This document shows positions 36,873 to 45,327 of a DNA stretch of 64,000 bases, one piece after another; positions within the stretch are counted from its first letter, which is position 1; each line of letters begins with the position of its first letter. Location of the stretch: assembly GCA_907165065.1 (NCBI GenBank), contig OU015539.1:12236816-12300815 (forward strand), in the 5' to 3' direction. Source of the DNA: Caprimulgus europaeus. Lineage: Eukaryota > Chordata > Aves > Caprimulgiformes > Caprimulgidae. Position numbers and translations under genes: made by a program. Below the pieces are notes generated by a model that was not told the origin of the DNA, searched no databases, and saw only the letters and a list, made by a program, of their open reading frames with translations.

Positions 36873-38722
36873 ACATGCTTATTTCTCCCCTTCTCCCTTT
36901 TTTAACCTGATGCATGTGGATCTCACTTTGATTGCTAACTTTGTTATGTCCTTTTGATTATGTTTTTGACAGAGAATGTTTGAGATGGACCTAATGTTAG
37001 GAAGACAGAGAACATAACATGCATACCATGCTAGGAGAAAAAATAAATAAATACAAATGAACAGCACTGCCTTGAGATTTCACATGATTTCCTTAGACCC
37101 TGATTAAAAAAAAAAAATCTAAGCGAGGCTCTTAACTTCTGGCTGCTAAAAGTACAAGTAGACTCATCTTTTGTGCCTGCTCATGCAATTGTTCAATAAA
37201 CCTATTTTTCTATAAGGATTAGATCTGCTTAGTTTAATAACTTGTTTTAGAATGTGAGATTTCTAGAAATGGGTAGAAAAAATTTACAAGTTGTCTTAAT
37301 GCTTAAAAGGCAATGCCAGTAATTCTAGAGAAGTTGAAAGAGAACTTGGGAATTGAAGTTAAACACATGCATTCATACGTACTGATTTAATCAGGCATGC
37401 ATGCAATCCTGTTAGCAAGGTTCCTGAGAAGCAAAGGGATCAGGAGAGGCTCGTACAGATTTTTCTTTTTCAAACAAACTAAAAATGTAATCCTGTTTAA
37501 AACTGGGTACTGAACACTTCCAGGTAAGAATTTTGTGTTCTTTTCCTTCTTCCTTCTTACTTTACAATAGGTCTTTACATTAGTATATTCAAAACTTGGT
37601 GTCTTTAAAATACTTATATTAATTCAAGACAAAAAACCAGATTTCTTTACAGTTATTCTGTTGCAGCACTGCATCTATCTTGTAATTTTGTAAGCCTGTT
37701 AAAAAAAAAAACAACTGGCATTGATGTTACAAACAGTATTTGTTTGTTAACATTAATAAACTGTCTTGTAATGCTTATCTAAGAAAAATCCTTCTGACTG
37801 CCAGAAAAAGTCATTGCTTTAGTAGAAAATTGCCTCAAGCAAGGACTGCATGAAAGTCTATGACTTAGGTCCTCTATCAGAATTACTAGCTGTAGGCTGA
37901 ACTCTGCACAGAACTAAGTCAGTTAATTGGTCCCATGGTGAAGGCAGGGGTCTAACTCCAGAGAAGTTCCCATTAAATACATGGAAGCAGTTTGTTTGTG
38001 TGGTTCAGCACTGAAAGCAACTGCTCAGCTTCTGGGCAGGTATAGCCCTGCCAGAGTCACTGACAAAGCTCCTGGAGTCACCAGTGATACCAGGATTTCA
38101 TGTGTTTCTGGGTGTTGTGGAGCATAGGTGTTGAAGTGAGAAGTTAAAGATCAGTGTCTGTGGCTGTCCTGCAGCAGCACTCCAAAGACAGCGCTGAGGA
38201 AGTGGGGATTGGTTCAGTGTTCCCGACCTGGACCTCCTCAGCACCTCTCTGTTGATCATAATGACTTGCTGGAAGCAGGCAATGGCTTGGGTGTTGCTGA
38301 AAACCTGGTTTGGTTTAGTGTTCTGTCCAATTGCCCAAGAAAAGTAGGGACTCAGCCACCTTTTGTAAACAGCCTGACATAAACCTGCACCCTTTAGAGC
38401 CTGTGGTCTGTGCACACAAAAGTTGCAGATTCTCGCTGCATAGCAAGCCTACTTTTTCTTCTGTAGAAAAATCTTCCCTAGGCGTAGCATCCCTTACTGA
38501 CGTGTCACTGTATGCAGGTAGAGACTTCAGAACTAACTCTGTATTTTCCTTTTGAAAAGCAGTGTAACAGCACAGAAGAGGGCGTGCAACACAGCAACCT
38601 GCGTCACCCACCGCCTGGCAGATTTCCTGAGCAGGTCGGGAGGAGTGGGCAAGAACAACTTTGTGCCAACCAACGTGGGATCCAAGGCCTTCGGCAGGCG
38701 AAGGAGAAGCGTTCAAATGTGA
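35330..38722 (+). CDS. CALCA: Pro-CGRP splice form (exons 2-3-5)
   Basis: Precursor of calcitonin gene-related peptide, a neuronal vasodilator acting on CALCRL/RAMP1. Exons 35330-35415, 35730-35861 and 38563-38722 join to 378 nt, or 125 residues. It shares the signal peptide and propeptide with procalcitonin. The split Ser73 codon is completed by T of exon 5 instead of C of exon 4. Then come VTAQKR and the 37-residue CGRP (80-116), with the Cys81-Cys86 ring [20 protein letters not shown], and KAF before the amidating Gly117. RRRR (118-121) and SVQM follow. It resembles chicken CGRP closely. The form is made by skipping exon 4; see the TGCATG sites around that exon. Confidence 0.96.
35416..35729 (+). 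other. CALCA: CALCA intron 2
   Basis: Short GT-AG intron with a pyrimidine-rich 3' end. Nothing else recognised. Confidence 0.85.
35730..35861 (+). CDS. CALCA: CALCA exon 3 (shared)
   Basis: 132 nt between tgcccag and AACAG|gtaagg. It encodes the propeptide [20 protein letters not shown] to ASEGN and leaves two bases of a Ser codon, the same phase for both downstream exons. Confidence 0.95.
35862..36673 (+). other. CALCA: CALCA intron 3 (upstream of the regulated exon)
   Basis: GT-AG intron. Its last 135 bases hold three TGCATG motifs plus a GCATG before a strong C/T tract and ctgcag. Confidence 0.85.
36541..36654 (+). promoter_or_regulatory. RBFOX-type (T)GCATG cluster upstream of exon 4
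   Basis: TGCATG at 36541, 36612 and 36622, and GCATG at 36650, all within 135 bases of the calcitonin acceptor. Fox-1/Fox-2 binding to UGCAUG near this exon is known to repress it in mammalian neurons. Here the motif is present in several copies. Confidence 0.65.
36674..36872 (+). CDS. CALCA: CALCA exon 4 coding part (calcitonin)
   Basis: One base completes Ser73, then LDRSISKR and the calcitonin peptide, GKKR and the C-terminal flanking peptide, with TAG at 36870-36872. Confidence 0.96.
37195..37200 (+). promoter_or_regulatory. CALCA: Poly(A) signal of the calcitonin exon
   Basis: TTCAATAAACC, 323 bases after the calcitonin stop codon. It is followed by a T-rich stretch. It is the expected exon 4 end signal. 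Confidence 0.75.
37221..38562 (+). other. CALCA: CALCA intron 4
   Basis: Intron between the calcitonin and CGRP exons. It contains TGCATG at 37398 and 37847 and the candidate splice enhancer near 37518. No other coding exon seen. Confidence 0.75.
37518..37560 (+). promoter_or_regulatory. Candidate downstream intronic enhancer (abutting acceptor and donor)
   Basis: TTCCAG|GTAAGA at 37518-37529 is a 3' splice site sequence directly joined to a consensus 5' splice site. A long C/T tract follows (37537-37560). It lies about 320 bases past the calcitonin poly(A) signal. The mammalian CALCA exon 4 enhancer is known to contain such a pseudo-5' splice site with a pyrimidine tract. Confidence 0.5.
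38563..38722 (+). CDS. CALCA: CALCA exon 5 coding part (CGRP)
   Basis: The acceptor is gaaaagcag, with little pyrimidine next to it. One base completes Ser73, then VTAQKR, the CGRP peptide, GRRRR and SVQM, with TGA at 38720-38722. The exon probably ends at 38741 (ATG|gtaaat). Confidence 0.96.
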
Positions 38723-38741
38723 AAAGCTGAATGTGACTATG

Positions 38742-39063
38742 GTAAATACATTGCGATAAACGGAATCTGCAGTGCAGGCAACCTGTGGCATTGTCGGAAT
38801 TTAGTTTTGCTGGATGAATAACAGACCTGCAGTGATAATCCCTGAGAAAGCAGGGCAAGTATCGGTGTGGGGGGAAAAAAAGGTACAAATAGAACAGTAG
38901 CAAGTTTAGACTGTGAAAAAGAGCTTTTGTAGACATTCTGCTTAGGATGTGCTTCTTCACAGTGCATAATTAATGCGACAGCTTGTTTGGAATGATTCAG
39001 TTATTGTAGTAGTAACATTTCATTACCAATGTATCAGTAACTCTGGATATGTTTTTTTTTCAG
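38742..39063 (+). other. CALCA: CALCA intron 5 (within CGRP 3' UTR)
   Basis: Predicted from a gtaaat donor 19 bases after the CGRP stop to a ttttttttcag acceptor. It agrees with the known separate 3'-UTR exon 6 of CALC genes. Confidence 0.55.
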
Positions 39064-39297
39064 ATTGCCATGAAACCAAAAATTCAGCTTTAATTTCTAA
39101 CAAAAGCAACTTTTCTCCATAAATCAAGACAGCCAAAAAGAAGATTAATTTTGCATCTTGATATTGAGAATGTTTTATTTAGTACAAATGAAAACACTTC
39201 TGTTATGTATAGTACCAGAGAATCTATTAAAGTTAAATTATTGTATATTCTTTTTATATGCAACTCTATTTCAAATAAAATGTGACAGCATCTATTA
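39064..39297 (+). other. CALCA: CALCA exon 6 (CGRP mRNA 3' UTR)
   Basis: Starts ATTGCCATGAAACC after a strong T tract and CAG, with a poly(A) signal AATAAA at 39274-39279. Noncoding. The 3' end is approximate. Confidence 0.55.
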
Positions 39298-42200
39298 TTT
39301 ATTTATCTTCCAGCTTATATGTGATCTATGCTGCGTATCCTGGCACTACTGCCAAAACTCGGGGATTATACGAAACTGCTGCCTAGCGAGGCATATGTAT
39401 TATATGGTGTGCTGTGCCTTGATGTAAAACACAACTAACCTGATTGTACAGTATATTAAAAAAAAAAGAGGGGGGGGGGTGGAGGGGGCAAAACAAAAAC
39501 CACTTCACTATTGTATCATTTGTGAATTTCCACAAAATTAAAAAAGTATTTTAGATACGCTTGGAATGAGGAACTGATTTTTCATTTGAACAAACGTTTG
39601 GCATCGTTGCCCATCATGGGCCTATTGATCTGCTCTGGCCTTATTAACTGTAAATATGAGGATCTGAATCCAGAATTCAGAACAGGAAGAATAGCTGCCT
39701 TCTTTATATACTCCTAAAGCAGCAGCTCAAAAAACCACCACTTAGTGAGGCTTCTGCTAGAAAAATAAAACAAAGCCACAGTCACATTTAATAAAACCAT
39801 AGAGACAAACTTCATATGTGGTTTAAGCCTGCATGTTTTTATACAGGACAGGATCTAGTGCAGATGAAATGGTCCAACCTACTTTGTAGGTTGTTGTCTA
39901 AGGTCAAAAAAGTGAATTAGAAAGGGAGAGAAAAAGGAGCTACGGAAATGTACATTTCTTTTAAGTAATCCTGAAACAGAGTCTATTTAGGGATCAGGGA
40001 TAAATAATTAGAGTGAGTGGAGAAGAGGGTAGCTGGAAGCAGTCCATGGATTTCTAAGTGATGCTGCCAACTTCCTCCTCAAAGCTGCTGCTGTTTCAGT
40101 TTAGTAGCTGAGTCAGATATTTGTTTAGATTTGTTTTGTGCTCCACAGCCGGACTTTGCTTCATCAGTTTGGGTGAAGATCACCTCACTGTGCAAAGGAG
40201 GTTAAGGCTCTCATGGTATCTCTGTCTGTCTCTGCTGCAGGTGTAATAGCAAAAAGAGAAGTGGGGTCAACCAGATGTAGAGATAGCCAGTGAGGCTGTT
40301 CAGTGACGATGCTTCTATACCATGCTCATTTGTGGTTTTACTCCTTGGGGAACATTTCAGCCCTGGTAAGTCAGCATACAAAGCAGACCTCAGAAGATAC
40401 AGTGTACAGGCAAAAGTTCCAGCACCTAAATGGACAAAGGAGGGATGTTCAGACTTGCAAGTCTCTTGCCCAGAGATAGTGTCGTGATTGTCCTCTGAAG
40501 TATCTAAAATTGGCCAAAACTGGTGTACCATACCTCCATGGTCAACCTCTTCCCTGTGTGTGGAACTGGTTGGGTTAGACCCAACTGCCAATTTTGGTGC
40601 CTGGAAGCATTCTTCACCAGGTTTCAGGTATTGTTGCCCCTTTTCCTTTGCACAAAGTGGGAGTTATATGCCAAGACCACCTGGCTATCTCAATAACGCC
40701 TTTCCCTGTCATTGCAGAACCTCTGGGCACAGGTGGCAGGTTGTCTAAATGCCTAGGCACAGTTATTGGGATGAATACATGTAATTTAATGATTCATATT
40801 CAATAAGAAGCCAGACAATGTTCATGGGCCTTCTGGCTTTGAAGTCTAAATGCTCAAGCAGTTTATTTTTTCTATTTGTAGCTATTCTCTATTGAGAGAC
40901 ACCCGAGTCTGCTTCATGTAAGGGTATGGCAAACGTAGTGTCCATCTCTTCTAAAAACCTGGTCCTTCTTGTCAGTTTATCAGTCATGCGTTTTTTGTGC
41001 CAGCCAAAGGGATTTCCTCAGACTAATACTCTACGCCAATCACAAACCTAACACATGAAGCAGATTCTGCTAACCTTGGTGCTGGACTTTACATTCTCCT
41101 GTTTGGAGGAAGGTTGGATGAAACTTTTGATATGTGTTTTCTGTTTTCTTTGTTGATTTTTTAATTCCTTAGCAAGAAATAGCTACTTTCATATCTCAAG
41201 ATTTATTCCTGTTGTATCTTCTGTCTCTTTTCTCACCGAGATCTCTATGTGCACAGCAATGCAATACACTCTGAATAAATATGCCTGGAAAGGACAGAGC
41301 CATAGCACTATGAAAGCAAGGGCAAATAGGAAAAAAGGTTACATCTTTTCCTGTGATGTGAAGAGACAGAAACCCTTCACCACAAAACCGAATAGCTCAG
41401 AGCTTTAGGAGAAACAGATTATTATTGAAACAAGACAAAAAGCTAGATGTGTAAATGCTAATATTTTAATTTTTTAAATTTTAAAGCAGTGAGCATGGTA
41501 GAAGGAATTGCATAGCTACTAGAAGCTTGTCAATTGCTTTGACTGACTGTGAACACGTGGAAGAAATAGCTTCCATTTTTTAAAAGTGCTATTCTTGATA
41601 ATATTACCCAAACTTGTCAGCTCTTAAATACAGTCCAAACTTCTACCCCAGAAGAAAACCTATTTTGGAATTATCATTCAATAAGGGAAAGTATGGTTTC
41701 TAATGTACTTACCTTTCCATTTTAATTACATTGCCATCCTAAGCATGATGGAAGCTGGCAGAAAATGCAATGTTGGTGCAGTGTGTGTGAGTGGCATCAA
41801 ACTCAAGTTACTTAGTATTCAGTCAGCCAAGACAGTACAGATCAGTCATGCACGAGTGTTTGTATTCTTGTTTATGAGGCAGTATCATCACATCTACAGT
41901 TTTCTCCTCATATTTTTAGGTGCTTGTCAGTGTGTGTGTGTTCTTTAACAAATAGGTCATTTTTTTTTAAGCTGTGTGTAAATGAAGGCTTTAGGAGTGT
42001 ACTTTGCAAGTAAAGGCAAGGGAGAAGAAATTCCTGAGAAAGAAATAGCTGAGGATAATTTATTGTAGACTAGACTGTCTTCATGTCATTATAGAGCTTT
42101 TGGGCTTTAATTCTGCAGATTATTTTCTGGTGGCTCAGTTTTCCAGTACAAATCTGGATACAAACACAATGAGGGCCCAGGAAAAGGTTATGAATTTTGC

Positions 42201-43565
42201 CCACTCCTCTGCTCTGAGCTGATGGGAGGTAAAAAAGCACCATCTTCTGGCCAGTGAATAAGGACAGTGAAGGCTGCGGCACCCCATGGGGTACCAGGCA
42301 GGTGTGAACCAGCTGCTGCACAGAGGGGTGATGGTCTGATACCAACACGTGTCCCCACAGACCTTCGCAGCTGCCAAGACAGAGAGGCTGGAGCTGCTCA
42401 GCTGTGCACTTTGTGCCAAGGGGCAGTGCTCTCCTGCTCCTTGACCCAACTGCATTTTTCATTCAGGATCATGCACCAGGACACCGCTGCATGTATTGAT
42501 AGAGCATCATTTTGAAATAACCCAAGTGGACTTTCACTGTGGCTCTCTCCACATATATAGATTCTTTTTTTCTCCTTCTGTTAGTGGAATTTAATTCATC
42601 TTCCTGAAAGCTTCTATCATCTGCAGTGTGAGAAAGGAGCAGAGCTAATGCTATTGCTTCTGACACTGAACACTGCCAAAAGCAACTTATAGCAGGCAGT
42701 AGTAAATTTTGGTATTGGTTATCTAATCCAGCATTGTCATGTCTAATTAGCAGATTGAACATCTCTACAAGGTGAAGAGTTTAAAACACACTGGAGAATT
42801 TGGGTCTGTGCCTTTTTCTAGACTGAACTATTTCAGAACAGGAGAATACCTGCTAGAGATGAACTGGGTATTTCAAGCCTGATTTCACCCACGTTGAGCA
42901 CTGGTAACTTCTTTCCAAGCTGGTCGTGCTCACAGCTCCTAACAATCCACACATCCCCATGGCGCATACATCTGTTGCCTCTTTACTCTTCTAAAAGGCA
43001 CCACATCCTTCCCGTTCTGCACAGAACTGTACTCTCCTTTGGATCCTCCGTGTGCCTTTTACAGTTGTTCTCTTCTGCAGAAAATGTTCATGGAGTACAG
43101 TACCTTCCCCCCCCCGAAAGTAAATAATTCCCATTTCCAAATGATGCCAAACACTGCAATACTTCCTCTAGGAGATATCCGATCCATCCTTGGAGCAATG
43201 AGAATCATTGCAGCATTTCTCTCTTCTTTCTGTTCTTGGCTTTACTACAATTCTTGTTTGCACCCATTACTCTTCTGGCTGAGGTGTGATCCCAGCTAGC
43301 TTATTAGTGTCACCTCCACAAAAGCAATTGTTGCCTTTACAAGTCTGCACGTGTATCTCTGGGCAGGCTTTTTCTCCCTGTAATGTGTGAGAAAATACTC
43401 ATAGATCCCCCCTGGTACTTCATTACACTCATACTGGCTGTCTGCAGAAGACGATTACACTCTTGCTGGTTTGGCTTTTCTATTTACTTCTGGTGTTGTG
43501 TCACATTTCTTCTTTTCAATGGCTTTTCCTAATGGCATCTTGTCACATTAGCACCTGAGGTGACC
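39298..43565. other. Intergenic interval downstream of the calcitonin/CGRP gene
   Basis: No exon with splice context recognised. It contains an A10/G10 homopolymer junction at about 39458-39490. It also holds an unrecognised minus-strand open frame at 40211-40591 that lacks an ATG at its 5' limit. No second CGRP-like exon was seen here. Confidence 0.5.
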
Positions 43566-43925
43566 TGACATTGCGTTAATCTATTCGGCGGTGGCAGGGA
43601 CTACACGTGTGTTTCAGCGTCGTTGGCAGAGCAGGCTCCCCGCCGGAACGCCATCGCTCGGGCACCAAGAGCTGAGTGACTGCGGGACAGACAGGCTGGG
43701 GGCGATGGTAACACTGGGCTCTGCCCTGTGCCTCAGACAACATGGCGGCAGGGGCGTCTGCGCCGCTACCGGCTGTGTTGCCAAGGCAACCGTACGTATC
43801 GCGCGCACCGCCCGCGCCGCGCGCACCGCCCGCGCCCCGCGCCCCGGGGAGCGGGCTGAGGCGCCAAAGAGGCCGCACGGCCTGGCTCAGGGCTCGAGGG
43901 CAGGAGCGCGTGAAGGGAGCGTGGA
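43566..43925. promoter_or_regulatory. Small CpG island with YY1 and RFX motifs
   Basis: GC-rich block with AACATGGCGGC (43739-43749, YY1 consensus including an ATG) and the palindromic GTTGCCAAGGCAAC (43787-43800, RFX X-box). These are followed by a GTACGT donor-like sequence and two perfect 18-bp tandem units (43801-43836). It looks like a promoter, but no known gene is attached. It may be a lncRNA start, an unannotated first exon, or part of the adjacent LTR. Confidence 0.5.
43801..43836. repeat. Two perfect 18-bp tandem units
   Basis: GCGCGCACCGCCCGCGCC repeated twice without mismatch, then a partial third copy. Confidence 0.85.
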
Positions 43926-43929
43926 CTAA

Positions 43930-44400
43930 TGTGATTGGGCACCACAAACCCGCCAAAGCGCTGATTGGTGGAAGACTGTTGCCACGGGACCCCCCCCTAT
44001 AAATAGAGCCCCCGGGGCAGCTTCCCCCTCAGGAGCGGACGGAGGACTCGGAGGGTTCCCTCCTCGCCCCCCGCCCTCCCGGGAGCGGACCGCCGCCCTG
44101 CCGAGAGACGACCAGACCCCACTCACCGACCTTCGGGAGCGGTAGGGACGCAACCCCTGCTACGACCACCTGGTGGTGAGACACGTCCGTCTGCCGCCGG
44201 CGCCTGCCTGCCTGCCTCGTGCTCTCTATTTTTCTCTCTCTTTCTCCTCTCATCCTCTTCTCTTCCCCTCTTTTCACTTTGCCTTGCACGTTTATTGTTG
44301 GCCAAATAACGTGATCTGGCACTTGACTCCGTTTTGAGTCTTAATTCTGTTCCTGAGAATACAAATAAACCTGGTCAGGACAGGATACTCAATTGGATGT
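43930..44400 (+). repeat. Probable 5' LTR (approximate ends)
   Basis: Starts at TGTGATTGGG. It contains inverted CCAAT boxes, a TATA box and, about 360 bases later, AATAAA. That is the order U3-R of a retroviral LTR with a long R. A TCA just before 44392 or a CA near 44525 could be the right end. No clear primer-binding site was found. Confidence 0.45.
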
Positions 44401-44562
44401 CGCTCGGGAAGGAAGTGGAGCCGCCCCCAGCCACCCAGATGTCTCTGAGGTCGGTTAGAAAGCAAGGGGCTTTGATGCCAAATTTTTTCACCCAGTATCG
44501 GATTGGGACATTTTTAAAATGAGCATCAGGGACAGGATTCTCGGAGAACAGAAAGTGCACAG

Positions 44563-44690
44563 TTGAGGTGTGACCTCCTGAGGGTGAGAAGGGGACGATG
44601 AGATGGCAATATTAAGGTGTGATCTCTGGAGAGTGAAAAGGGGTAAAGTGGAATATTAAGATGTAACCCTCTCGGGACGATATAACCCCT
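44563..44690 (+). repeat. Degenerate tandem repeat in the ERV leader
   Basis: Three imperfect units starting TTGAGGTGTGA (44563), TTAAGGTGTGA (44612) and TTAAGATGTAA (44656). The first two contain GAG.GTGA.AAGGGG, and the period is 44-49 bases. Confidence 0.65.
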
Positions 44691-44704
44691 TTGTGTTGGG
44701 TAAA

Positions 44705-44845
44705 ATGGCCACCCAGAAATCAACTGATGTCTGTGGTTATTTCCCTTGGTCGGCTGAAGAGATAAATAACTACGATTTGTTGGAGGCACGCCAGTCTCGC
44801 CCCTCTTGTGAGGGACAAGATTGGGTGAAAACCCACTTGCTCTGA
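44705..44845 (+). pseudogene. Short ERV reading frame (46 codons, then stop)
   Basis: An ATG frame in the element's leader that ends at TGA 44843-44845. An overlapping frame stays open to 45009 in another register. This fits a longer ancestral frame broken by a frameshift, but no assignment beyond the ERV context is made. Confidence 0.4.
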
Positions 44846-45090
44846 CTGCAGAGTGGAGTAGACAGGGTAAGGTGCTGCAGAAAGAAGCTCGGGTTAGGTG
44901 GGGAAAAGGAAAAGCTATAATGTGTGTGGTGCTGGGAGTGAGTCTGGCAGTGGCGGGGGAAGATAAAAGGCAGAGACTTTGTCAAGCCGATGTAATGGAC
45001 TCTCTTTAGATGGTCATAATGTCATTAAGGGAGTAGTTAATGGAAAATATGCAATTGTTGGAGGAAGAAAAGAGTAAAAATGCCATATGA

Positions 45091-45327
45091 AAGGAGGAAT
45101 TGAGGAATGAACTTTTGAGAGAAGCAGGTACACAAGCGGAGGCAGAAGTGAAGTGTTCTGGGTGGAGATGTGGCAAACACACTCAGGAGGACTTGAAGAA
45201 GGCAAGAGGAACCTCGGAGAGCCCCTCCCACGTGTGTCTGCTGATTAAAACCAAGTATTGGTACGAGGACAATAATGATAATTGTCCTCAAATTATTACA
45301 ATATCAGATCATGACAAGTGGCCATGA
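45091..45327 (+). pseudogene. ENS-1/ERNI-like gag fragment, truncated
   Basis: Glu/Arg/Lys-rich helix-like part followed by a segment with an acidic YEDNND core. That core matches my memory of a conserved block in ENS-1-type avian ERV proteins. There is no upstream ATG in frame (TGA at 45088-45090), and a stop at 45327 follows loss of similarity. It is a relic and not a working gene. Confidence 0.5.

Larger units (their letters stand above)
36674..37220 (+). other. CALCA: CALCA exon 4, calcitonin-specific terminal exon (coding to 36872, then 3' UTR)
   Basis: Starts after ccccctgcag. The coding part 36674-36872 ends with TAG, and the 3' UTR runs to about 20 bases after AATAAA at 37195-37200. 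Extra AATAAA copies overlap at 37042-37051 and could give a shorter form. A TGCATG lies in the UTR at 36911. Confidence 0.85.
43930..45327 (+). mobile_element. Endogenous retrovirus fragment, ENS-1/Soprano-like (LTR, leader, broken gag-like part)
   Basis: From left to right: an LTR-like promoter with two inverted CCAAT boxes (43934, 43964) and TATAAATA (43998-44005); a long GC-rich R-like leader; AATAAA (44364-44369); a leader with degenerate tandem repeats; and short open frames interrupted by stops. The last frame resembles the gag-like product of the avian ENS-1/ERNI lineage. The similarity ends near 45,300. No pol, env or 3' LTR is seen. The element is incomplete and not functional. Its left boundary and the LTR/leader junction are uncertain. 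The identification rests on memory of the family. Confidence 0.6.

Noticed and set aside
36343..36915. 190-codon minus-strand frame antisense to the calcitonin exon
   Set aside because: Antisense shadow over intron 3 and exon 4. The coding signal is clearly on the + strand.
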